A stretch of DNA of 15,048 nucleotides from Nitrospinota bacterium (GCA_016200365.1 JACQEW010000387.1:1-15048), one strand, 5' to 3'. Numbered from the stretch's first letter, positions 6,437 to 13,487 are shown. Notes: generated by a model from the sequence alone, not told the origin. Made by a program: numbers and translations.

Positions 6437-7918
6437 ATGTCCAACAATATCCGCGTCCGTTTTGCGCCGAGTCCTACAGGTTATCTGCATATAGGGAATG
6501 CCAGAACTGCTCTCTTTAACTATCTGTTTGTAAAAAAAAATAACGGCAGTTTTATTTTAAGAATCGAGGATACGGACTTCGTCCGGGTTAAAAAAGAATA
6601 TGAGGAGGGTATTATCGCCGATATCGAATGGCTGGGGCTTGACTGGGATGAAGGACCCGATTGCGGTGGAAGTTATGGTCCATACAGGCAGTCTGAGAGA
6701 CTCGATATTTACAAAGATTATGCAGACCGTCTGCTCAAAGGGGGGAAGGCTTACAAATGCTTCTGCTCAGGAGATGAACTGGAGAGAAAGAGAAAAGAGC
6801 TTCTCTCGAAAAGGCTTCCGCCTCGATACGATGGAAGGTGCCGCAATTTATCAAGAGAAGATGCTGCAAATTATAAGCAGAATGGGATTAAGCCTTCGAT
6901 AAGGTTTATGGTGGAGGATGGGACGATAGAGTTTGATGACATGGTAAGAGGAAAAATGACCTTTAAAGGCTCTGATATGGGAGATTTTGTAATCCTCCGC
7001 TCGGATGGTGTATCTGCCTACAATTTTGCAGCAGTGGTTGACGATGCCCTGATGAAAATAACCCATGTGATACGGGGTGAAGACCATTTATCAAACACAC
7101 CGAGACAGATTCTTTTAAATCAGGCAATGGGTTTTGATTCGCCCCGCTTTGCCCACCTTTCCATGATACTGGGACCGGATAAATCCCGTTTAAGTAAGAG
7201 GCACGGCGCAGAATCTGTTGCAGAGTTTAGAGAGGAAGGGTATCTGCCAGAGGCTGTTATTAACTATCTATCACTCCTCGGGTGGTCAAATCCCCCCCAT
7301 CCCCCCTTTGCTAAGGGGGGGGGCGGGGGGATTGGGGAGATTATGCCGCTTCCTGACATTATAAAAAACTTCTCCATAGAAAGGGTATCAAAAAGCCCAG
7401 CAGTATTCGATATAAAAAAACTAAGATGGATTAACAGCGCCTATATAAGAAATAAAGATATTGCCGAATTAACCGAGCTATCCCTTCCGTTTTTTACAAA
7501 GGCTGGTGTAAGGATAGAAACAGTGGACAGGCAATGGCTTCACAAAGTGGTAGATGCCATCAGAGGTAATATAGAGACCCTTTCGGAGATTGATAAATAT
7601 GCAGGGATATTTTTTGATGATAACATAATCCACCCTATTCCACCTTTAGCAAAGGATGGTGAGGCAGTCGAGGTTCTAAAACTCCTTAAAGAGAGGGTAG
7701 AGGCAGAGGAAAGGATTACAGAAGATACAGCCGATAAAATTTTATCCGATATAAAAGAAAAGATAAACCTGAAAGGCAAAAAACTCATGATGCCGATAAG
7801 AATAGCTCTTACAGGAAGAACAGATGGACCGGAATTAAAAAAGATAATTGATGTTTTGGGAAAAGAGAGGATTATTAAGAGGATAGAGTCAGCTCAAAAA
7901 TCAATTGCAAATACCTAA
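6437..7918 (+). CDS. gltX: Glutamate--tRNA ligase
   Basis: Class I aminoacyl-tRNA synthetase that charges tRNA-Glu (or non-discriminating tRNA-Glu/Gln) in the cytosol. The N-terminal catalytic site has RFAPSPTGYLHIGNARTAL (HIGH-like HIGN), RIEDTD, a CFCSGDEL segment with Cys pair, HVIRGEDHL, and the KMSKS-class loop DKSRLSKRHGA. The C-terminal helical anticodon-binding half begins near FSIERVSKSPAVFD. The length (493 residues) is near normal. ATG 6437 fits the family; codons from 6398 are not conserved. GAGG at 6421-6424 is a distant ribosome binding site, and TATACT at 6425-6430 ends 6 bases before the ATG. Two palindromic repeats are translated in frame, one after LLGWS (7289-7333) and a decayed one in the C-terminal half (7627-7664). 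All core motifs remain, so the enzyme should be active. Confidence 0.96.
   Translation: MSNNIRVRFAPSPTGYLHIGNARTALFNYLFVKKNNGSFILRIEDTDFVRVKKEYEEGIIADIEWLGLDWDEGPDCGGSYGPYRQSERLDIYKDYADRLLKGGKAYKCFCSGDELERKRKELLSKRLPPRYDGRCRNLSREDAANYKQNGIKPSIRFMVEDGTIEFDDMVRGKMTFKGSDMGDFVILRSDGVSAYNFAAVVDDALMKITHVIRGEDHLSNTPRQILLNQAMGFDSPRFAHLSMILGPDKSRLSKRHGAESVAEFREEGYLPEAVINYLSLLGWSNPPHPPFAKGGGGGIGEIMPLPDIIKNFSIERVSKSPAVFDIKKLRWINSAYIRNKDIAELTELSLPFFTKAGVRIETVDRQWLHKVVDAIRGNIETLSEIDKYAGIFFDDNIIHPIPPLAKDGEAVEVLKLLKERVEAEERITEDTADKILSDIKEKINLKGKKLMMPIRIALTGRTDGPELKKIIDVLGKERIIKRIESAQKSIANT
7289..7333. repeat. GC-rich palindrome inserted in frame in gltX
   Basis: AAT plus C7, AT, C6, TTT on the left and AA, G9, C, G6, ATT on the right give a near-perfect 45-bp palindrome with a GCT centre. 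It is translated as NPPHPPFAKGGGGGIG directly after the conserved LLGWS motif. Homopolymer runs this long are also where assembly indels occur, but the frame is preserved. Confidence 0.85.
7627..7664. repeat. Decayed second copy of the gltX palindrome
   Basis: AATCCACCCTATTCCACC, TTTAGCAAAGG and ATGGTGAGG align base for base with the 7289 copy but with scattered substitutions. It is read in the same frame (HPIPPLAKDGE against HPPFAKGGG). It lies in the anticodon-binding half of the protein. Confidence 0.65.
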
Positions 7919-7933
7919 AAAAATAGCAGTTAC

Positions 7934-7978
7934 TTACCCTATTATTGTCCGTAAAAGCTGTACTGCAGTACGTAGCTT
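7934..7978 (-). pseudogene. Short remnant of an XRE-type regulator C-terminus
   Basis: Read on minus, 14 codons give KLRTAVQLLRTIIG then TAA. This matches KLRMTVKLLRAVVR-stop at 8565-8609, with an identical central stretch AGCTTTTACGG. Nothing upstream of it reads as a gene, so it is a tail fragment only. It lies just past the toxin gene's 3' end. Confidence 0.55.
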
Positions 7979-8004
7979 CTGTATCCTGAAAATCAAAAGT
8001 TGCA

Positions 8005-8289
8005 TTATTTATAAATATCGTGAGTACCAATATCTAAAAATAAGACTTCTTCCTCATTAAGAAAGATAAATTTTATGCGATAAGAGTAGTTTATCCAGAA
8101 AGACCAGCATTCTTTCTCTTTTCCAGAAAGCTTATGAGTTTTTAAGATTGGATTAAATGGCTTTTCTTTAAATATCTTTTCTTTCTTCTCGGCTTCATTT
8201 ATTATTCTTTTGGGAAGTTTTTTTAGAGATTTAAGAAATTTTTTTGAGTAATTAACGCTTTTAACCCTGCCTTCTTTGTCTTCTCTCAT
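8005..8289 (-). CDS. RelE/YafQ-type toxin (mRNA interferase)
   Basis: A 94-residue type II toxin of the RelE/StbE or YafQ group, which cleave mRNA on the ribosome; the activity is inferred from family. Recognisable features are an N-terminal basic helix pair (YSKKFLKSLKKLPKRI), LKTHKLSG, a core WSFWINYSYRIKFIF strand pair, and the C-terminal DIGTHDIYK that ends this family and holds the conserved His. The length is typical. ATG 8289 overlaps the end of the antitoxin gene by 29 bases, the usual coupled arrangement. AAAGG lies only about 3 bases before the ATG, so translational coupling is more likely than independent initiation. It appears intact. Confidence 0.85.
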   Translation of the reverse strand: MREDKEGRVKSVNYSKKFLKSLKKLPKRIINEAEKKEKIFKEKPFNPILKTHKLSGKEKECWSFWINYSYRIKFIFLNEEEVLFLDIGTHDIYK

Positions 8290-8512
8290 ATACCTTTAAA
8301 GCTTCTTTTAGAGAGGAGGCTTCAATTGTCTCCCCTCTTTCATATTCTTTTAATCCTTCCTCAACCAGCCTATCCAATTCCTCTGCCTTCTTCCCTTTTA
8401 AATAATAAGTAGGCACTGCCCTTTCGCAGAGTTTTTGATATTCCTTTAAGGATAAAATTACAACTCCACCCTGTTTTTCTATTTTCTCTTTATGAATAGT
8501 AACTGTAGTCAT
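8261..8512 (-). CDS. Antitoxin of the RelE/YafQ-type toxin
   Basis: An 83-residue protein directly upstream of and overlapping the toxin gene, so almost certainly its antitoxin. The N-terminal VTIHKEKIEKQGGVVILSLKEYQKL resembles the Phd/YefM-like or AbrB-like start of small antitoxins (a strand followed by L-x-EY-x-L); I cannot settle the family. The rest is charged and helical (EELDRLVEEGLKEYERGE), as expected for a toxin-wrapping tail. A sigma70-like promoter (8519-8548) ends so close to ATG 8512 that the mRNA may be leaderless. An AT palindrome (8511-8525) over the -10 region and start codon could be the operator for autorepression. Confidence 0.8.
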   Translation of the reverse strand: MTTVTIHKEKIEKQGGVVILSLKEYQKLCERAVPTYYLKGKKAEELDRLVEEGLKEYERGETIEASSLKEALKVYERRQRRQG

Positions 8513-8548
8513 ATATTAAATATATCACCACATCTAAAGTAAAGTCAA
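8511..8548 (-). promoter_or_regulatory. Promoter and candidate operator of the toxin-antitoxin pair
   Basis: On minus: -35 TTGACT (8543-8548), an 18-base spacer, -10 TATATT (8519-8524). ATATATTAAATATAT at 8511-8525 is a perfect odd-length palindrome that covers the -10 region and the first two bases of the start codon. Confidence 0.55.
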
Positions 8549-8564
8549 ACTGTGTCCCTACTAC

Positions 8565-8783
8565 CTATCTCACCACTGCCCGTAAAAGCTTTACCGTCAT
8601 TCGCAGTTTATCTTCATCTAACTCCTTCAAAAATCTGCTCATAGTTTCTTTCAATTCCTTCCGACTGACCTCATGACCAAAATCAAACATCTCCCACATC
8701 TCAACCTCGCTGGCATTGGCAAGCTTGATAAAAATATCAAGGGCAGGCAATATAATTTTATTCCCCTTATTTTCTGGGGGGTT
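8565..8783 (-). pseudogene. Truncated XRE-family transcriptional regulator
   Basis: The 61 codons from TTG 8750 (LPALDIFIKLANASEVEMWEMFDFGHEVSRKEL...KLLRAVVR) match the last helix of an HTH_3/XRE DNA-binding domain (PxLxxxIKLANA..V....FDF) and the short C-terminal helix of such regulators. The frame is open only back to a TAA at 8784-8786 and gives PPENKGNKII before it; the recognition helices that should precede it are absent. It is therefore the 3' remnant of a regulator gene, not a functional DNA-binding protein. Its last 15 codons recur at 7934-7978 on the other side of the toxin-antitoxin pair. Confidence 0.65.
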
Positions 8784-8808
8784 TTAAAAATGCTCTGGCA
8801 AATTTTTC

Positions 8809-8837
8809 TTGAATCTCCGCATAAAGTGACCTAATAT
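8809..8837 (+). promoter_or_regulatory. Candidate promoter for the HEPN gene
   Basis: TTGAAT (8809-8814), a 17-base spacer and TAATAT (8832-8837): four of six matches in each box. Transcription would start near 8844, ahead of the proposed cassette boundary at 8872. Confidence 0.35.
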
Positions 8838-8878
8838 TCATTAAAAGATGTATGTAGACATAAAAAAGAATGTTAGGT
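8829..8878. other. Candidate left boundary of an integron-like cassette
   Basis: GTTAGGT at 8872-8878 fits the core GTTRRRY of an attC R' box. Its last six bases are the exact complement of ACCTAA in the R'' box at 10494-10500, as expected for the two ends of one cassette. An inverted ACCTAAT lies at 8829-8835, giving a 50-bp site with poor internal boxes. Confidence 0.4.
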
Positions 8879-8888
8879 ATCAACAATA

Positions 8889-10481
8889 GTGACCATCATG
8901 CACAATATTAATATCCCCCTGTTTATAAAAAATATGGGGCACCAAATCATTGGATACATTCTTAACTTGGATGATGAGGATGCCAAAGGTGTTGTAAAAG
9001 AAAATACAGTCCTTAATTCAAATCAATGTGCAATATTGCAAGCATACATTCAGATCTGCAGGCAGTTAAGGATTCAAGGGATAGATGATGGTGATGTAGA
9101 CTTTTCAGTTTTCCATGGACTCCCACAGGTAATACAAAAAGATCGCCATATCTTTAACATTTGGCGAGAAGAATTGGGGGGATTAACACCAAAGTTAGAT
9201 GAATCGGATAAAGTTGTTTATCTTTTATCTAAGCTTGCTCTGGAGATTTACCCACTTTTTCTAATAAAGACTTCTGTAGCCGGTAGATTATTTTCTCATA
9301 CATATTTCCATATCAGTTCTAGCCTATACAAGCTTCCTGAACAGAATGTTCTATTTAAGGAGATAATAAATGATACGTCCTTAAAGAAAATGTTTTCCAA
9401 CATCGGTAAAAACGAAATTGATACAACCGGCTATTTCATGGCGTCTTCCGGTAGAGGTGGGGACTTACAGTTGGCTGGACTTCCTTCAACGATAATCACT
9501 ACTGCCTATGAGTTGATGAGGTTAAGAGGTGAGCTATCTCAAGAGAGTCTAATCTCATCTATTACCAAAGTCGTAGAGATAATGAGGTCAGTGGCAGAGG
9601 GAGAACTGGTTCAAGTTCCGGTATTTGTAGGTTTTCATAATGTTGGATTTGATGGTTTTGACTCGCTTGATACAGATTGGGGCTTACTAAGATCGTATAA
9701 TGAAGGGGTTTTAGAGTTGATACCCCCTACAGTTAAACCATCTACTGGGGGTAGTAGTAATCATATCCTTGGGTTTGTTCTTGAATCAAAGTATCCATAT
9801 AAAGTTGATTTCAATGTTGTTACAGAATCAAAAAGCTGGCCACCGGAGTTGAATCAAGCCAGAGATCACTTAGTTAATTTACAAGAAAATTTAGGGTTAA
9901 CTTTTACGATAGCCATTGAGCGTACACCGCCAGTTGGAATAACTCCAGCATGGACTTTAATAGTTGACCCATTGAGTTCAGGCACTACTATTTCGTGGAA
10001 TCCCCGATTAAATTCACCAGTCTCTTTTTATATCTGTAATGTAAATGATAAAAATTCAATAAGAAAGTGGTGCTCTACGATTAACAATATTGAAGATAGT
10101 AAGATAAGAATTGCTATCCGACGCATATTGTCATCAATTAATGAGAGAATGAATCCAATAGATGGATTTGTAGATTCTGTCATTGCGTGGGAAAACCTTT
10201 TTGGAGGTAATGCTGAGCTTAGCTTCAGAATATCATCAGCAATAGCTCGTCTACTAAAAGATGACGAAGAAAGCAGACATGCACTTCAAAAGAAAATAGT
10301 AGATTTCTATAACGACAGAAGCAAAATTGTTCATGGCGTAAAGGAAATCACGCACGAAGAAGCAGTAAACAAGAGAAATGAGTGTCTTGGGATTGCACTA
10401 AGTTGTTTGCGGGCATTATATAGGACAAAACCCGAGCTTATTTCTGATCCTGAGAGAGCAAAAAAATTGATTCTTCAATGA
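8889..10481 (+). CDS. ApeA-like HEPN-domain protein, putative defence effector
   Basis: A 530-residue cytosolic protein. The C-terminal 110 residues (about 405-515) look like the ApeA-like HEPN domain (PF18739): FVDSVIAWENLFGG, a helix with ISSAIARLL, then FYNDRSKIVHG, which carries the R-x4-H signature (R477, H482) of HEPN ribonucleases. Known relatives include the anti-phage protein ApeA; a defence role here is inference. The first 400 residues match no family I recognise; they are mixed alpha/beta and contain SGRGGDLQLAGLPS and PVFVGFHNVGFDGF. GTG 8889 or ATG 8898 may start it; TTAGG at 8873-8877 suits GTG better. The gene is AT-rich compared with gltX and rsmI and stands alone. It begins 16 bases after a GTTAGGT core and ends 12 bases before an attC-like site, as an integron cassette gene would. 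Confidence 0.8.
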   Translation: MTIMHNINIPLFIKNMGHQIIGYILNLDDEDAKGVVKENTVLNSNQCAILQAYIQICRQLRIQGIDDGDVDFSVFHGLPQVIQKDRHIFNIWREELGGLTPKLDESDKVVYLLSKLALEIYPLFLIKTSVAGRLFSHTYFHISSSLYKLPEQNVLFKEIINDTSLKKMFSNIGKNEIDTTGYFMASSGRGGDLQLAGLPSTIITTAYELMRLRGELSQESLISSITKVVEIMRSVAEGELVQVPVFVGFHNVGFDGFDSLDTDWGLLRSYNEGVLELIPPTVKPSTGGSSNHILGFVLESKYPYKVDFNVVTESKSWPPELNQARDHLVNLQENLGLTFTIAIERTPPVGITPAWTLIVDPLSSGTTISWNPRLNSPVSFYICNVNDKNSIRKWCSTINNIEDSKIRIAIRRILSSINERMNPIDGFVDSVIAWENLFGGNAELSFRISSAIARLLKDDEESRHALQKKIVDFYNDRSKIVHGVKEITHEEAVNKRNECLGIALSCLRALYRTKPELISDPERAKKLILQ

Positions 10482-10493
10482 AAACAGAGAAAC

Positions 10494-10567
10494 ACCTAAC
10501 AGAAGGTTCAACATAGCATTGCTTTTACACTGGCGCTTCAAAGCAGCCGGTTAACTAAGCATTGGGC
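10494..10567 (+). other. attC-like recombination site (degenerate)
   Basis: In order: R'' ACCTAAC (10494-10500), 5-base spacer, L'' GTTCAAC (10506-10512), a 37-base centre with TGCTTT/AAAGCA pairing, L' GTTAAC (10550-10555), 5-base spacer, and R' ATTGGGC (10561-10567). L'' and L' pair with one extra unpaired C, the extrahelical base typical of attC. The weak point is A in place of G at the first R' base, which would impair recombination. It starts 12 bases after the HEPN stop codon. Confidence 0.5.
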
Positions 10568-10735
10568 GGATATTAGTAGCCCCCTTTTATACACGCTTGC
10601 TACTCTTTTCTAAGGCAATTTGAATATTCTTCAAAGCCCTCTATATTCTGCCGTAAGAGATTTACATAATTAAATTTGTCTTTCTGTTGCCATAAGACAT
10701 ACCATAGTGTTATATTTACCAATATTTGAAATATT
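10568..10735. other. Gap between the attC-like site and the MITE-like element
   Basis: I see no gene here. A minus-strand frame (10600-10788) gives 62 codons, but it starts inside the MITE-like element and resembles nothing I recognise. The sequence is AT-rich without clear repeats. Confidence 0.5.
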
Positions 10736-10908
10736 AGAGACTGTTCCGAAAAAACTTGAAATTCCTTTAAATACTCATAGTTAGACAAAATTTGTGATCA
10801 GTCTAATAAAACTGCAATAATCATTATTTTTGTGGCTTTTTTGTAATGTGGTTCTCATAAAATCAAATAGTTACGGTTTTCATAATACTTTTTTTCGGAA
10901 CAGTCTCT
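10736..10908. mobile_element. MITE-like element, 173 bp
   Basis: Perfect 19-bp terminal inverted repeats: AGAGACTGTTCCGAAAAAA at 10736-10754 and its complement at 10890-10908. The ends are flanked by ATT on both sides (10733-10735 and 10909-10911), a possible 3-bp target duplication. The interior is AT-rich with no coding capacity, so it would depend on a transposase elsewhere. I cannot name the parent insertion sequence family. Confidence 0.75.
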
Positions 10909-11065
10909 ATTAAGAAGAAGGAAGGATTCCTTTTAAAGAGATTCTTTGCTGACATTCAGAATGACAGAGGCGAAGAGGATCGCAATGACAATTTTATAGG
11001 ATTTTTCAGCAGTCTAAAGTTGTTATATGGGATTAAAACTATTTTCAAAGTAAATCATTTGCTAT

Positions 11066-11794
11066 ATGAGCGGCATATTATACATAGTCAGCACCCCAAT
11101 AGGAAATCTTGAGGACATCACCCTGAGAGCTCTCAGGGTTTTAAAAGAGGTTGATTTAATAGCAGCAGAGGATACACGAAGGACGAGGGGACTTCTTACC
11201 CATTATGGAATTTCAAAACCCCTGACCAGCTATTTCAGCCATAATGAAAAAGAGAAGGGCGAATATATCTTAAACCGCCTGAAAAAGGGGGAGAACATAG
11301 CGCTGGTTTCAGATGCCGGGACTCCCGGCATATCGGATCCGGCATATTCATTAATAAGGCTGGCTTTAAGCGATAATATAGCGGTCTGCCCTATCCCAGG
11401 ACCTGCCGGCGCTGTTGCAGCCCTGTCAATATCGGGACTTCCGACCGACAGATTTATATTCGAGGGGTTCCTGCCGAGAAAAAAGGGGAAACGGTTTAAG
11501 AGATTGTGGTCATTTGTTGATGAGGATAGAACTATCATCATTTATGAATCCCCTCACAGAATCCTCGCCACACTGGAGGAGATAAGGGAAATGCTCGGCA
11601 ACAGACAGGCGGCAGTAATAAGGGAGCTTACCAAGGTTTATGAAGAGGTCATCCGCGGGACGATTGATGAGGTTATCCGAAGATTAGAGGAGAAGACGAT
11701 ACGCGGGGAGATAATATTGATTATAGGGGGTAAAACAATTCCATCCAAAGAAATTTCTCTGGAAGAAAGACACCTTAATGGGAGAACAGCTTAA
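11066..11794 (+). CDS. rsmI: 16S rRNA (cytidine(1402)-2'-O)-methyltransferase
   Basis: RsmI transfers a methyl group from S-adenosylmethionine to the 2'-OH of C1402 in the ribosomal decoding centre. It belongs to the tetrapyrrole methylase fold, seen here as YIVSTPIGNLEDITLRAL at the N-terminus, AEDTRRT, LVSDAGTPGISDP (SAM-binding loop), IPGPAGAVAALSISGLP, FEGFLPRKKGKR and YESPHRI. At 242 residues it lacks the small C-terminal extension of the longer (about 285-residue) enterobacterial form, which many bacteria also lack. ATG 11066 matches the family start; no Shine-Dalgarno is evident. It is the only plus-strand gene in this part, and its end overlaps the convergent chemoreceptor gene by 20 bases. 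Confidence 0.95.
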   Translation: MSGILYIVSTPIGNLEDITLRALRVLKEVDLIAAEDTRRTRGLLTHYGISKPLTSYFSHNEKEKGEYILNRLKKGENIALVSDAGTPGISDPAYSLIRLALSDNIAVCPIPGPAGAVAALSISGLPTDRFIFEGFLPRKKGKRFKRLWSFVDEDRTIIIYESPHRILATLEEIREMLGNRQAAVIRELTKVYEEVIRGTIDEVIRRLEEKTIRGEIILIIGGKTIPSKEISLEERHLNGRTA

Positions 11795-13427
11795 ACCTCG
11801 AGATAATTGTCTTCAGATCGTTCAGCATATTGCTCAGCTCTTTTATCCCGTCAAAGGAACTGTCCGCATAAGAGGCGGTATTCTTGCAGACATTTGAAAT
11901 ATCCTCGATATTTTTCGATACCTCTTCGCTTGCAGCAGACTGCTCCTCGGCAGCAGTGGCGATTGCATTAATCATGCTTGACACATTGTCCGTCATGGAT
12001 ATGATTGATTTAAGCGCATCCCCCGCCTCTCTCGCAAGAGATACCCCGCTTTCCACCTCTTTTGTCGCTTTATTCATATCGAGAACCGCCTCTTTCGTAT
12101 CATGCTGTATCTTTTTTATCATCTCTGCGATTTCCTTTGTTGCCTTTGTCGTTCTCTCTGCAAGCTTCCTCACCTCATCGGCAACAACTGCAAAACCGCG
12201 CCCCTGTTCTCCTGCGCGGGCAGCCTCTATCGCTGCATTCAGGGCAAGGAGATTCGTCTGGTCGGCAATGTCGTCAATAACCGAGATGATTCTGCCTATC
12301 TGGTCGGAGCTTTGTCCGAGGGCTGTTACGACATCCGATGTCTTTTTCACCGACAACGCAATATCTTCCATCCCCTTCGTTGTCTTTTGAACTATCTCTC
12401 CGCCCTTTGAAGCGGCATCCACCGTATTTTTAGAGGATTCCACGGCACTGGTGGTATTCTTTGCTATATCGAGGATTGTCGCAGACATCTCCTCCATCGT
12501 TGTCGCAACCTGCGTTGCGCTCGAGCTCTGGGTATTAGAGCCTTCCGAAGTCTTTTTTGCGGTCTCGGACAGCCGCTCCATTGTCCGGGAAATAGCGGTA
12601 ATATCGTCTGCAATATTTTTAATCATGCCCTGAAGCTTCTCGATAAATACATTGAACCATCTGACCATCTCGCCGATTTCGTCTTCATGGAGGCTCGTGA
12701 GCCTCTGCGTGAGATCTCCTTCTCCTTCGGCTATATCCTTTATAGATTCCGTAACCTGCTCGATAGGTTTTATTACCTTGCTTTTAAGAATGTATGCGAG
12801 AAGGACAATCATAATGGCAATGCTGAAAAGGAATAAAACTATTATCTCATTTCGATTGGATGAAAGGGCGGCATTAACGGTTTTCATGGAGCTCTTGATA
12901 AGAACTATACCCCTTACAGGATTTTTATCGTAAGAATGGCAGGTGTCGCAGGTCTCGTTCTTCTTTATAGGCATTAATTGGATTAAAGAGCCGTTTTCAA
13001 TGTAATCAGTCCTCTCCCCTGAGACTGCCCTTTGGAAATCGGCATTATCCGGATTAAAAATTCTGAATGAATTATTTTCTTTTTCTTCAACCGTTTCGCT
13101 CTGGTCCGCGACCTTCTTCTGCGTAGATTTGTCTTTAAACGCCTCGATACCCGAGCGCCGGATAATTTTTATATCCTCGATTTCACTTAAATGCCCCTTC
13201 TGCCGCTCAATCATCGCCTTCAATTCCTCAATCTCGTTCCTTCCCATATAGTCCTGAATAGTATCCGCAAGACTTGCTGACAATACGGTAATTAACCGTC
13301 TGTTCTCTGCGGTAAAATCGGAGTTCCCTTTGCGGATGACAAGTATGCCGGTTACAATGTTGATTATAAGAAGAGTGCCGCCCATTAAGATGAGGGTGGT
13401 TACAATAAGACCCTTTGATTTTTTCAT
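11775..13427 (-). CDS. Methyl-accepting chemotaxis protein with periplasmic c-type heme motif
   Basis: A 550-residue membrane chemoreceptor. TM1 is at about residues 7-31, a periplasmic sensor at 32-190, TM2 at about 195-214, HAMP at about 215-268 (VIKPIEQVTESIKDIAEGEGDLT), then a long signalling coiled coil whose tip contains IADQTNLLALNAAIEAARAGE and GRGFAVVADEVRKLAERT; it should act with CheW and CheA. The sensor contains CDTCH (residues 160-164, at 12936-12950), a c-type heme attachment site. The overall plan resembles Geobacter heme-PAS chemoreceptors, so redox, gas or metal-linked taxis is plausible; the ligand is not known. There is no C-terminal receptor-modification pentapeptide. ATG 13427 has a weak ribosome binding site but a good own promoter at 13459-13487. 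It lies 56 bases downstream of anmK on the same strand. Confidence 0.93.
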   Translation of the reverse strand: MKKSKGLIVTTLILMGGTLLIINIVTGILVIRKGNSDFTAENRRLITVLSASLADTIQDYMGRNEIEELKAMIERQKGHLSEIEDIKIIRRSGIEAFKDKSTQKKVADQSETVEEKENNSFRIFNPDNADFQRAVSGERTDYIENGSLIQLMPIKKNETCDTCHSYDKNPVRGIVLIKSSMKTVNAALSSNRNEIIVLFLFSIAIMIVLLAYILKSKVIKPIEQVTESIKDIAEGEGDLTQRLTSLHEDEIGEMVRWFNVFIEKLQGMIKNIADDITAISRTMERLSETAKKTSEGSNTQSSSATQVATTMEEMSATILDIAKNTTSAVESSKNTVDAASKGGEIVQKTTKGMEDIALSVKKTSDVVTALGQSSDQIGRIISVIDDIADQTNLLALNAAIEAARAGEQGRGFAVVADEVRKLAERTTKATKEIAEMIKKIQHDTKEAVLDMNKATKEVESGVSLAREAGDALKSIISMTDNVSSMINAIATAAEEQSAASEEVSKNIEDISNVCKNTASYADSSFDGIKELSNMLNDLKTIISRFKLFSH

Positions 13428-13458
13428 ATTTGTCTCAGGGGGGTATTAAGACAGCTAA

Positions 13459-13487
13459 ACTATATCCTCTATCATTATTTTTGTCAA
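13459..13487 (-). promoter_or_regulatory. Sigma70-type promoter of the chemoreceptor gene
   Basis: On minus: TTGACA (13482-13487), a 17-base spacer and TATAGT (13459-13464). Transcription would start near 13452, leaving about 25 bases of leader. The -35 box overlaps the anmK stop codon (13484-13486). Confidence 0.75.

Noticed and set aside
10600..10788. 62-codon minus-strand frame
   Set aside because: It starts inside the MITE-like element, crosses its end, has no ribosome binding site and no recognisable similarity; probably chance.
10955..10990. CAGAATGACAG and CGCAATGACA words before rsmI
   Set aside because: They look like a dispersed genome word of the kind seen in many bacterial gaps, but without a second copy in the window I cannot support a feature.
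11884..12933. Several plus-strand open frames opposite the chemoreceptor
   Set aside because: They are antisense shadows of a well-supported gene with strong coiled-coil periodicity; none has a ribosome binding site or a recognisable domain.
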